Source: a bacterium (GTDB lineage: Bacteria > Planctomycetota > UBA1135 > UBA2386). From it: DNA of 64,000 nucleotides. Every line of letters starts with the position of its first letter. Within the stretch, counting starts at the first letter, position 1. Both the position numbers and the translations under genes were made by a program. The notes beneath the pieces are model-generated. The model searched no databases, was not told where the DNA came from, and saw nothing but the letters and a program-made list of their open reading frames with translations. The DNA is taken from contig JANSXC010000017.1 in the NCBI GenBank assembly GCA_024743115.1, positions 88,942-152,941 of the forward strand, read 5' to 3'. Of this stretch, positions 50,248-58,600 are shown piece by piece.

Positions 50248-50697
50248 TCACGGCTTCGGTCCGAGCTTACGCTCGAGCCGGGCCCGCAGCAGCGCCTCGG
50301 CCTCGCGCTCCTGCCCGACGTGCTTCCAGTCGCCCTCCTGCGGATCGCGGTCACGCCGCGGGTCGCTGACCTTCTCCTGCTCGACGAGATAGCGAATGAT
50401 CCAGCCATCCTGCGCGGAGCCCTCGTCGAGCAGCATCTCGGCGATGAGCCGGTAGCGATAGAGCCCGAAGCGCTCGCGCGTGACGACGCGCCAGCGCGAC
50501 TGCCAGGTACCGAGACCGCGGTCGCACTCCCGGATGTCGGGCGCGTACTTGTCGCGCGTCGCGACGAAGACCAGGCCGTCGTAGCAGTCGGCACGCGACA
50601 TGGGCGCCGTCTTGATCTCCTGCCAGTCGCGGGAGATCCCACAGGCCGTGAACGCCGTGAGGAACGGGAGCAGGAGCAGACGCCGTTGCGGTTTCAT
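50248..50697 (-). CDS. Small lipoprotein
   Basis: The 149-residue product has a lipoprotein signal ending FTAC (Cys19) from the ATG at 50697. The mature domain contains RADCYDGLVFVATRDKYAPD and a LGTWQSRWRVVTRERFGLYRYRLIAEMLLDEG stretch, with a charged C-terminal helix. No family is recognised. It diverges from the Gph-like gene, starting 28 bp away, so they share a short promoter region. Confidence 0.75.
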   Translation of the reverse strand: MKPQRRLLLLPFLTAFTACGISRDWQEIKTAPMSRADCYDGLVFVATRDKYAPDIRECDRGLGTWQSRWRVVTRERFGLYRYRLIAEMLLDEGSAQDGWIIRYLVEQEKVSDPRRDRDPQEGDWKHVGQEREAEALLRARLERKLGPKP

Positions 50698-50725
50698 TGG
50701 GGCGAAGAGTATACCGGCGCACCGC

Positions 50726-51418
50726 GTGAGCACTCGACCCGCGTTCTTGTTCGACCTCGACGGCACGCTCGCCGACACGCTCGGGGACATCGCCGCCAGC
50801 ACGAATCACGTGCGGGAACGACACGGCCTGCCCGCCGTCGACCTGGCCACGGTGCGCACGTACGTCGGCGACGGGGCCCGCAAGCTGCTCGCCCGCGCAC
50901 TTGCCGACGTTCTGGCCGAACTGCCCGCCACGGCGATCGACGCGCGACTCGACGCGGCGTTCGAGCACTACGTCGAGCACCACCTCGATCAGTGCACGAA
51001 AACGGTGCGACTCTACCCGGGAGTCCGAGAGTTCCTGACCGCCCGTCACGCCGAAGGCCATCCACTCGCGGTCGTAACGAACAAACCAGCCCGGTTCGCC
51101 GCGCCGATCGTCCAACACCTCGAGCTCGAAGAACTGTTGCCCGTCGTGGTCGGCGGCGACACGCTGCCCGTCCGGAAACCCGATCCCGAACCCCTGCGAC
51201 ACGCGCTGCGAGAGCTCGGCCGGCCGACCGAGAATCTCACGGCCGCCGATGTGACGATGGTCGGCGACGGCCCCCAGGATTTGCGGGCGGCCAGAGCGCT
51301 CGGGGCGCGGAGCATCGCGTGCCTGTTCGGCTTCACGGCGCCCGAACGCCTTCGCGACGAGGGCGCGGACGAGTACTGGCACGCCTTCGGCGAGAGCGCG
51401 GCTACCGGAACAGCTTGA
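50726..51418 (+). CDS. HAD-superfamily phosphatase, phosphoglycolate phosphatase type
   Basis: The 230-residue product (GTG at 50726) has the four HAD motifs: FLFDLDGTLAD, VVTNKPARF, RKPDPEPL and VGDGPQDLRAA, with a helical cap between motifs I and II (YVGDGARKLL). Size and cap fit Gph, which removes 2-phosphoglycolate formed in DNA repair, but HAD substrates are not certain from sequence. Its 3' end overlaps the convergent HD-domain gene by 17 bp. Confidence 0.85.
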   Translation: MSTRPAFLFDLDGTLADTLGDIAASTNHVRERHGLPAVDLATVRTYVGDGARKLLARALADVLAELPATAIDARLDAAFEHYVEHHLDQCTKTVRLYPGVREFLTARHAEGHPLAVVTNKPARFAAPIVQHLELEELLPVVVGGDTLPVRKPDPEPLRHALRELGRPTENLTAADVTMVGDGPQDLRAARALGARSIACLFGFTAPERLRDEGADEYWHAFGESAATGTA

Positions 51419-52325
51419 TGAAGCCCGCGGTGAGGTCGTTGTCGAAGCAATCGCGATACGCAAGCGCGAGGATGCGCAGCGCGTCGAACACGCTGACGCG
51501 CGGTCGCTGGTTGCTGTAGACCTTGTCGAACGTATCGACGAGCCCAACCACTCGGGCCAGCGGCGGGATGGCCTTACCCACCAGTCCGTGCGGGCCACCC
51601 GAACCATCCCAGCGCTCGTGGTGATGCAGGGTCGCTTCCACGACCACATCCGGGAGGCCGAGACCCGCGAGATACTCCGCGCCACGGATGGTGTGCATCT
51701 CGTCTTCGTCGCCGCCCTCGTGCCCGATGTGACCGATGTCGTGCAGCAGTCCCGCGAGCCCGGCGACCATGAGACCGTGGGCGTCACTACCGAGTGAGAT
51801 TCGCGCGAGCCCCATGCTCAGGAAACTCACGGTGAGCGCATGCTTCGACAACGCGGTGCTGCCGGACAGCATCTTGCGAATCGCAGCGAACCCCTCCTCT
51901 TCGCGAAGCAGGAGGCCGCTCGTCGCCATCATGACCTTGCGCGCCTTCTGCACGCCTTCGCGATTCGGCCGGCTCGCCAACAGCTCGTCGGCCATCCGGG
52001 TCGCGACGCCGACGAGCACTTCGGCACGCGTCTCGATCGGCACGTCGCGTTCGAGCAGCATCCGATCCAGAGAACTCCCGACCCGCTGGTAGTAGAGACC
52101 GCGGTCGGACTTGCGGATGAACAGCTCGAAGACCCCTTCCGCATTCAGCCGCCCGACGTGCGTGGCGTCGAGCGCCGACGTCGCTGGGCGATAGAGCACC
52201 CAGGTGTTCTGGGCCGTTCGCAGGTACAGCGGGAACGCGAGCGGTTCACTCGCAGCAAGCCCCGACACGGGGATCGCAGCAAAGTCCGCGGCACTCGTTG
52301 CCGGCAGGTCCAGCGCAGTAGCCAT
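51402..52325 (-). CDS. HD-GYP-like domain protein with altered GYP motif
   Basis: The 307-residue product has an N-terminal domain of about 110 residues resembling the DUF3391/PilZ-like heads of HD-GYP proteins, then an HD domain: LLHDIGHIGHEGG, MHTIRGAEYLAGL, HHHERWDGSGGPHGL, IPPLARVVGLVDTFD. The metal-binding HD and HH residues are retained, but the namesake GYP tripeptide is GGP. If active it would hydrolyse c-di-GMP, opposing the diguanylate cyclase at 21252. A weaker or different specificity is possible. Confidence 0.82.
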   Translation of the reverse strand: MATALDLPATSAADFAAIPVSGLAASEPLAFPLYLRTAQNTWVLYRPATSALDATHVGRLNAEGVFELFIRKSDRGLYYQRVGSSLDRMLLERDVPIETRAEVLVGVATRMADELLASRPNREGVQKARKVMMATSGLLLREEEGFAAIRKMLSGSTALSKHALTVSFLSMGLARISLGSDAHGLMVAGLAGLLHDIGHIGHEGGDEDEMHTIRGAEYLAGLGLPDVVVEATLHHHERWDGSGGPHGLVGKAIPPLARVVGLVDTFDKVYSNQRPRVSVFDALRILALAYRDCFDNDLTAGFIKLFR

Positions 52326-52428
52326 CGCATGGGGTCATCGTCGACCCGAGGACCCGCCTTGACCGGCATCGGTACCGGCCCCTGACAACGGCAACTCCGC
52401 GCCGGAACCTACCCATGCTGGCGTACTC

Positions 52429-53862
52429 CTACTGCTCGGCCAGCCAGGCCCGAAACGCCGTCTCGAGCGCATCGAGGTCCTCGCGGAACAGGCGATCGAA
52501 CGCGGCGGCAGTCGCCTCGGGGCTGCCGAAGCGCGACGGCGCCGTCGTGCCCTTGAGCGCGCCGCGGCATTCGTTCTCCCACCACGCGAAGCGCTCGCGC
52601 CACGGTGCCTCGCGGCGCTGAACGAACCGCAAGAACAGCTGGGCCTGGGCGTAGAACACGAGCGCGCGGTCTCGATCCTTCGCAAGCAACTGCAGGGTAT
52701 CGACCCGGAACATCTCGCGCAGCGGCAGCGGCGCTGCCTTGACCGCGTCGACGCGATCCTGCCGCATCGCGCCACCCGTCGTCAGCTTCTTGCCGTCCCA
52801 GGTAAACGTCCCCTGCCCACCGAACGTCTCCGCCAGTCCTTCGGCATAGAAGTCCGGCATGCGCACGGGCGTGCAGCCCCAGAAGAACAGGTGCGTCAGC
52901 TCGTGCAGCGCGATCGCGTGCAGGTCCGCGGGCGCCAGGCCCTCGGCGCAGAGCATCGCCTGCTGGGCGCCGTAGTCGCAGAGCCCGCGCGCCACAACGG
53001 CGTCGCCGTGACCGCGCGCGGCGAGGTAGGCGTCGTAGTCCGCGCGCTTCTCGAACACGAGCAGCCGCAGCGTGCGGGCCGGCAGGCCGTCGAGGCGCTT
53101 GCTCAACGGCTCGCAGAGCGCCGTGCCGATCGCGCACAGCTCCTTGCACACCTTGGCGTCGAGATCGGTACGCACGACGAGCAGGTCGCTGCTGGCTTCG
53201 CGAAAACCGGCGAGCGCCGGCGCCTTCCGGCCTGCGGGTCGAGCCCCCGCGGCCGAAGCGCCCGCCGCGTCGAACTTCTGCTTGCCGTCGACCTCGATGG
53301 TCAGGCCCTGCAGCCAATCGACGTGTTCGTTCGCGACCTTCTGACCGGCGATCTTCGCGCCCTTCTTCGTGATGTCGAGCTCCGCGCCGAGCTCGAGCGC
53401 ACGCCGCCAGTGCCCCCGCGCCTTGTCGTCGAGCCGCGCCTTCTGTGCGAACTTCGCGAGCCGGGCCTGGCCGCGCTGGTCCTTGACCGCGAGCGCCGCA
53501 GCCTTCTTGCGGTAGCGCACGAGCGAGGCGCGCGTCGGCTTCTTGCGAGCCTTGCGCCAGAACGCGTCGCCGTAGGCGCGAATGATGCCGAGCACCCGCC
53601 CGGCCATATAGTGCTCGCCCTCGGACAGTTCCTTGGCGCGCATGAACTCGTACGTGACCTGCTGCTGCAGGCCGCTCTTGCGCATCGACCAGCCGAGGTC
53701 GACGTGGCGCTGCCCGGCCTCGACGAGCTCGGTCTTGCGGGCCTTCTCGTAGGCCTTGACGTTCTGATCGCGCGCACTCTGGGCAACGGCACCGTCGGCC
53801 CAGGCGGCGACGCCACCGGCCAGCAGGACAACCATCGCCAGCCGATTCGTCGTGCGCTTCAT
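52429..53862 (-). CDS. Secreted gluzincin-type zinc peptidase-like protein
   Basis: The 477-residue product has a signal peptide (cleavage near AVAQ, residue 28), a helical, lysine-rich TPR-like first half, and a peptidase half with HELTH (His320, His324) and the downstream glutamate in FYAEGLAE (Glu341), the gluzincin zinc site as in DUF1570-type proteins. Several cysteines (CKELCAIGTALCEP, GLCDYGAQQAMLC) could form disulfides. The stop lies 103 bp from the HD-domain gene, and its start is 7 bp after the cytidylyltransferase stop. Confidence 0.8.
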   Translation of the reverse strand: MKRTTNRLAMVVLLAGGVAAWADGAVAQSARDQNVKAYEKARKTELVEAGQRHVDLGWSMRKSGLQQQVTYEFMRAKELSEGEHYMAGRVLGIIRAYGDAFWRKARKKPTRASLVRYRKKAAALAVKDQRGQARLAKFAQKARLDDKARGHWRRALELGAELDITKKGAKIAGQKVANEHVDWLQGLTIEVDGKQKFDAAGASAAGARPAGRKAPALAGFREASSDLLVVRTDLDAKVCKELCAIGTALCEPLSKRLDGLPARTLRLLVFEKRADYDAYLAARGHGDAVVARGLCDYGAQQAMLCAEGLAPADLHAIALHELTHLFFWGCTPVRMPDFYAEGLAETFGGQGTFTWDGKKLTTGGAMRQDRVDAVKAAPLPLREMFRVDTLQLLAKDRDRALVFYAQAQLFLRFVQRREAPWRERFAWWENECRGALKGTTAPSRFGSPEATAAAFDRLFREDLDALETAFRAWLAEQ

Positions 53863-53869
53863 GGCAACG

Positions 53870-54484
53870 CTAGCTGCGGGCCGCCTTCTTGGTAACGGGC
53901 TTCTTCTTCGCGGCCTTCTTGGTGGCCTTCTTCGCCACCGGCTTCTTCGCCGCTGGCTTGACGGCAGCGACCTTGCCGGCCGGCAGCTTCTGGATCTTCT
54001 GAATCAGCTTCGCCGTCGAGTTGGCCTTCTTGTCGCCGACGAACACCGCCTTGATACCGAGCGCCTTGACCGTGTCGCGCTCGGGCAGCGTCTTGAGCGA
54101 GTAGTCCGTGCCCTTGGCATAGAACGACGGCTGGAACTGCTCCAGCAGACCGTCGGCGGTCTCTTCTTCGAACACGGTCACGTAGTCGACGAAGGACAGC
54201 GCCGAGAGCATCTCCATGCGCTCGGCCGCGCTGAGCACGGGGCGTCCCTTGCCCTTCAGCGCCTGCGCCGACTTGTCGCTGTTGACCGCGACGACGAGGT
54301 AGTCGCCGCGCGACCGGGCATCTTCGAGACACCGCGTGTGGCCGACGTGCAGGAGATCGAACACGCCGTTCGTGAGAACGACCGTCTTGCCGCTGGCGCG
54401 GAGCCCGTTGAGGATCAACGCAAGTGCGCGGCGATCGGGGATGACTTTGTCCTTGGACCGCTGCTTGCGGGGAATGACGACCAA
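53870..54484 (-). CDS. Cytidylyltransferase (RfaE2-like) with histone-H1-like tail
   Basis: The 204-residue product begins at a TTG at 54484, fixed by GGGAGG five nt upstream (54495-54490). The nucleotidyltransferase core has VVLTNGVFDLLHVGHTRCLEDARSRGDYLVVAVNSD, the HxGH site, and GKGRPVLSAAERMEML, as in the ADP-heptose synthase half of HldE. KGTDYSLKTLPE replaces the KG(E/A)DW loop. The last 32 residues are a Lys/Ala/Pro tail (VKPAAKKPVAKKATKKAAKK) like bacterial histone-H1 proteins. A complete hldE lies at 62163-63644, so this is a second enzyme with perhaps another substrate. Confidence 0.85.
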   Translation of the reverse strand: MVVIPRKQRSKDKVIPDRRALALILNGLRASGKTVVLTNGVFDLLHVGHTRCLEDARSRGDYLVVAVNSDKSAQALKGKGRPVLSAAERMEMLSALSFVDYVTVFEEETADGLLEQFQPSFYAKGTDYSLKTLPERDTVKALGIKAVFVGDKKANSTAKLIQKIQKLPAGKVAAVKPAAKKPVAKKATKKAAKKKPVTKKAARS

Positions 54485-54525
54485 ACGAGCCTCCCTTTGG
54501 AGTTGAGCCGATGACAGGAGCCACA

Positions 54526-54560
54526 GGGCCGAGCGTCGGCCCTTGCCGCGATGGCAAGGG
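54526..54560 (-). promoter_or_regulatory. Two overlapping, mutually exclusive hairpins upstream of the cytidylyltransferase
   Basis: A 7-bp stem (GGGCCGA-GCG-TCGGCCC, 54526-54542) and an 8-bp stem (CCCTTGCC-GCGAT-GGCAAGGG, 54540-54560) share three bases, so only one can form. They lie between the TPR/AhpC stop and the cytidylyltransferase start, and may be a terminator or leader switch. The rest of the 195-bp gap shows nothing else. Confidence 0.35.
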
Positions 54561-54679
54561 GCAGTCAGCGCCGGTGGACGTGGCGAGGTGGCCAGAAGGA
54601 TGCCACGCGGCCACCCCCGCGGCAATGGCGTCGTCGCCAACCCGCTGACCTGTGCCGATTTCGAACGGCTGCGCGGCGG

Positions 54680-57004
54680 CTACTTCGAGCCGGCCGCCGC
54701 CGGCAGAGCCAGCAGTCGGCGAGTCTCACCCAGCAGCCATTCGATCTTCGTGAACGGCTCGAACGACACGTCCTGCCAGCGAATCCGACCGTCGCCGTCG
54801 ACGAGGAACGTGCCGTGCAGCGGCATGCCCTCGAAGTCGTCGTAGCAACGCCAGGTCTTGAACGTCCCGAGCTCGGGATCGGCAAGCAGCGGGAACGGAA
54901 ACCGAGCGTCCGCCGCCAGCGCGTCGAGCGACGCCGCCGCCTTCTTCGCCGTGTCACTGCCGACCGCGACGACGCGCACCCCGAGCGCCTCGAAGTCGCG
55001 CGCCCGAGGCCCGATCGCTTGGAGCTGCTCGATGCAGTGCAGGCAACCGAAGCCGAGATAGAACACGACCAGCGTCGGCCCGCCCGCCTGGGCGAGGCGG
55101 AAGCGCTCGCCGTCCGCGCCGGCGATCGGCAGGTCGAGTGCCGGCGCCGGCATCGGCTGCCAGCGGAACGGACCGAGTGACGACAACTCCGGGCGCTCGC
55201 CGAAATCCGCACCGAACCCGGCCCGCGAGGCCGGAATCGCGGCGATGGCGGCCTCGAGTTCCCCAATGCGTGCCGCGCTCTTCTGGTCTGCGAGCGCGCG
55301 GTGCGCTTTGACCAACCGGCGCATGCTCGGCACCCGGCCCGGGTTCTTGTCGACTTCCTTCTCGAGCAGTTCGGCCGCGCCCTTGGCATCCCCCGCCGCG
55401 ACGCGCGCATCGGCGAGCAGCTGCTTCGGCAAGGTCTTGACCTGCTCGAACAGTTCGACCGCGCCCTTGGCGTCGCCGTCGGCCAGCAAGCGTTCGGCCC
55501 GCAGTTCGAGCTGCAGGTCCAGCACTGCCCGAACCGGTCCGGTCGCCTCACGACGCGCCCCGTCGAGCGCCTCATCGAACTTCTTGCCCAGCTCGCCCGC
55601 CGCGACCGCTTCGTCCTCCGCGGTGTCGATCTTCTGCGCCCGTTCATTGCGCGCCCGCACGAGCAGCGCATCGACGTCCTGCACCACCTGCTCCGCTTCG
55701 TCGCGGCGACCGAGCCGGAACAACGCGCGCCCGAGCAACCCGAGGCGTCGCGCCTCGCCACGCACGTCGTCCGCCGCGAAGAATCCGTCGCGACACAGCG
55801 CGACGGCTTCGAGCCACAGCTCGTGATCCTCGCAGACACTGACGAGGCGCTTCTGGGCGTAGCCCGCGATGTCGGAGCCGACGGTCGGCCGGTTGAGATC
55901 GGGGTGCCGCGGCAACTCCGCGAGATTCTTCGCTAGATCGAGCGCTTCGCGCACGCGGCCAACGTGCGACAGACTGCGGCAGAGCCACTCCTGGTTGTGG
56001 CCGTAGTTGTGGATCGTGAACGGCATCACGCGGTCACGATGCATATGCGCGTGATCGACGCGCCCTGAAGCTTCCTGCTGCCACGCCGCTTCGGCGTGCC
56101 GATTCAGCTTGGCATAGATGTGCCCCGCCATGTGCCACTGGTGCGCGATCGCGGGCGCCGAATGGCCGATCTGACTGGCCGAGTCGAGTGAGCGACGCGC
56201 ATCCTCCCGATCCCAGAGGTGGATGCGGTAGTGGTGCGCAGGATGCAGCGGCCGCGCGGCGATCACATCGCGCAGCAGCGCGTCGACCGCGGCATGCGAG
56301 ACGATCTCGACCCCGCCCCCCCACGCGTAGGCATGCCAGTTCTGGATCGCGAGAAACGCCTTGGCCTCGAGGTCGTCGGGGTACTCGTAGACCAGCGTGC
56401 CGAGATCCTTGATCAGCCGCTTCTCCCGGCGGCCCTTGTGTGCGCGACGCTTCTTGCGGTCCGACTCCCCGTCCCACTTGCCGACGGTTTCGACCAGTTT
56501 CTCGGTGGCCGCCTCGACGCGCTTCGGCTCCCCGGACTCGAGCTCCTTCCGCACCTCGTCGTCGATGCCGTAGTAGGTCGCCCACGCATCGATGTAGCGC
56601 CGCTCGCGATCCGGAACCTCGCGCGCGCAACTCACGGCCTTGGCGATGAAGCCCGCCGCGCGCTCCGGGTTGTCGATGTTCGCGACCGTCATGCCCCAGA
56701 ACGCCATCGCGCAGCCGGGGTGCATCTTGTTGACCTGCCGAAAGCTGCGCTCGGCCTCGTAGTGCCAGAAGCCGTGCTGCTGCGTGACCGCCTGATCGAA
56801 GAACGCCTGCGCACCATCCGACAGTCCGGTCACGGGAAAATGCACCTGGTCCCCGAGCCCCGGCATCAGGTAGGCAGCCTGCCTCGGCCCTTCGTCGAAG
56901 GCGTCGCCGTGGCGCGAGTGGCCGAACGAATCCAGCGGCTCCCCGGAACCCTGAGCGCTCAGAAAAGGGGACCCAAGTGCGAGAACGAGGAGGAAGCGGC
57001 GCAT
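54680..57004 (-). CDS. Secreted TPR protein with C-terminal AhpC/TSA (thioredoxin-fold) domain
   Basis: The 774-residue product has a signal peptide (ATG at 57004, cleavage near FLSAQ). A helical TPR-like region (about residues 40-590) contains conserved histidines (HGFWHYEAERSF, HPAHHYRIHLWD, HQWHMAGHIYAKL), as in a group of exported planctomycete TPR proteins. The last 150 residues are a peroxiredoxin-like domain with VVFYLGFGCLHCIEQL and LLADPELGTFKTW. The Cys-x-x-Cys there suggests thiol reduction or disulfide exchange rather than simple peroxidase action. Confidence 0.82.
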   Translation of the reverse strand: MRRFLLVLALGSPFLSAQGSGEPLDSFGHSRHGDAFDEGPRQAAYLMPGLGDQVHFPVTGLSDGAQAFFDQAVTQQHGFWHYEAERSFRQVNKMHPGCAMAFWGMTVANIDNPERAAGFIAKAVSCAREVPDRERRYIDAWATYYGIDDEVRKELESGEPKRVEAATEKLVETVGKWDGESDRKKRRAHKGRREKRLIKDLGTLVYEYPDDLEAKAFLAIQNWHAYAWGGGVEIVSHAAVDALLRDVIAARPLHPAHHYRIHLWDREDARRSLDSASQIGHSAPAIAHQWHMAGHIYAKLNRHAEAAWQQEASGRVDHAHMHRDRVMPFTIHNYGHNQEWLCRSLSHVGRVREALDLAKNLAELPRHPDLNRPTVGSDIAGYAQKRLVSVCEDHELWLEAVALCRDGFFAADDVRGEARRLGLLGRALFRLGRRDEAEQVVQDVDALLVRARNERAQKIDTAEDEAVAAGELGKKFDEALDGARREATGPVRAVLDLQLELRAERLLADGDAKGAVELFEQVKTLPKQLLADARVAAGDAKGAAELLEKEVDKNPGRVPSMRRLVKAHRALADQKSAARIGELEAAIAAIPASRAGFGADFGERPELSSLGPFRWQPMPAPALDLPIAGADGERFRLAQAGGPTLVVFYLGFGCLHCIEQLQAIGPRARDFEALGVRVVAVGSDTAKKAAASLDALAADARFPFPLLADPELGTFKTWRCYDDFEGMPLHGTFLVDGDGRIRWQDVSFEPFTKIEWLLGETRRLLALPAAAGSK

Positions 57005-57066
57005 GGGACACAATGTCGACGATCCCGCTGCCAACGACAAGCGAGCTACGGGCGTATGTTGCGGAC

Positions 57067-58548
57067 ATGCGACACCTCGCACAGCTCTCCCTGCTCCAGC
57101 CGGCCATGGTCACGCTCGGTCTGATCGCCGGCGCCGCCACGCTCGCGGCCCAAGAACCGGATGCGGGGCAGGGGCCGGGCATGCGCTTGCCACCGCCGGG
57201 CCACGCTCGACTGCCCGACCGCCCGCTGCCGCCGGCCATCGACGAACTGCGCGAACGCCGCACGCGCCTCGCCGCCTTGCTCGCCGAACGCCATCCCGGC
57301 GAACGCATCGTCGTGCTGCTCCGCGGCGCGCTACAGACATCGGACATGGGCGCGTTCAAGCAAGACCAGAACTTCCTCTACCTGACGGGCGTGGCCGAGC
57401 CGCATCTCGCGCTGCTGATCGTCATCGACGAGACCGGTCGAATCGCGCGCGACGAACTGCTCGTACCGCCGTTCTCACGCTTCGCCGCGACTTGGGACGG
57501 CACGTTCCTGGCACCGGGCGAGGCGACGGCGGAACGCACCGGGTTTCGGACGGCGGGCAACGTCCGCAGCCTGCATCGCGAGCTGAAGGAACTGCTCACG
57601 GCGAGCGACGCGAGCGCTCGCCCCGCATTCTACACCAGCAAGCGCCCGTCGCCGAGCACCGGCAGCACACCGAGCAAGGCCGCCACCGCGGCCGCTGCGA
57701 TCAAGCGCGACAGGTTCGACGGCCGCGAGAGCCGTGAGGAGCGTCTCGTGCAACAACTCGAAGACCAACACGAGGGTCTCCGCGCGCTCGGCATCGAGGC
57801 GCCGCTCCGTCAGCTGCGCGCCCGGAAGTCGCTACACGAGATCGGACTGCTGCGCGCCTCGACACAGATCGCCGCCGAGGGCATCGCCGAAGCGATCAAG
57901 AGCACGCGACCCGGCATGTTCGAGTATCAGGTCGCGGCCGTCGCGCGCTACGTGTTCTCGCTGCGTGGCTGCGGTCCCGACGCGTATGCCGCGATCGTCG
58001 GCGGCGGCCCGAACGGCTGCATCCTGCACTACAACGCGTGCTCCCGGCGACTGTTGTCCAGCGACCTGATCGTCATGGACTACGCCGGCACGCTGCATGG
58101 TTACGCCAGCGACGTGACACGCACCTTCCCGGCGAGCGGCAAGTTCACGGCCGAGCAGCGCAAGCTCGTGACGGACGTGCACGAGATCCAACAACAGCTA
58201 CTCGCGATGGTGAAACCCGGCGCGAGCCTCCGGACGATCGGGCGCCGCTGCCGCGAACTGCTGATGGAACGCGGCTACCGCAGCGACCACGGTCCGTGCC
58301 ACCACGTCGGTCTCGCCGTTCACGACCCGTCGGTCGACGAGCTCGAGCCCGGCATGGTCATCACCGTCGAACCCGGGGCCTACCTGCGCAAGGTCGGCAT
58401 GGGTTGCCGCATCGAGGACACCGTGCTCGTGACCGCCGACGGGCACGAGAACCTGTCCGGCCACCTGCCATCGGATCCGGACGGCATCGAACGCCTGATG
58501 GCCGAATCGGGCATCGTGTCCGTCCCCGTCGGCCTGCCGAACCGCTGA
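57067..58548 (+). CDS. Exported Xaa-Pro aminopeptidase (M24B)
   Basis: The 493-residue product starts at the ATG at 57067 with a signal-like N terminus (MVTLGLIAGAATLAAQ). The N-terminal creatinase-like domain contains QDQNFLYLTGV; the pita-bread domain has all metal ligands: Asp in IVMDYAG, Asp in YASDVTRTF, His in PCHHVGLAVHD, Glu in VITVEPGAY and Glu in GCRIEDTVLV. A basic, Ser/Ala-rich insert (KRPSPSTGSTPSKAATAAAAIK) is unusual. It removes N-terminal residues before proline, likely outside the cytoplasm. It diverges from the TPR/AhpC gene over 62 bp. Confidence 0.92.
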   Translation: MRHLAQLSLLQPAMVTLGLIAGAATLAAQEPDAGQGPGMRLPPPGHARLPDRPLPPAIDELRERRTRLAALLAERHPGERIVVLLRGALQTSDMGAFKQDQNFLYLTGVAEPHLALLIVIDETGRIARDELLVPPFSRFAATWDGTFLAPGEATAERTGFRTAGNVRSLHRELKELLTASDASARPAFYTSKRPSPSTGSTPSKAATAAAAIKRDRFDGRESREERLVQQLEDQHEGLRALGIEAPLRQLRARKSLHEIGLLRASTQIAAEGIAEAIKSTRPGMFEYQVAAVARYVFSLRGCGPDAYAAIVGGGPNGCILHYNACSRRLLSSDLIVMDYAGTLHGYASDVTRTFPASGKFTAEQRKLVTDVHEIQQQLLAMVKPGASLRTIGRRCRELLMERGYRSDHGPCHHVGLAVHDPSVDELEPGMVITVEPGAYLRKVGMGCRIEDTVLVTADGHENLSGHLPSDPDGIERLMAESGIVSVPVGLPNR

Positions 58549-58600
58549 GAGCGACCGCTCACCCCACACACCAGAGCAGCGAGCGGTTAGGCTCTGCGTC

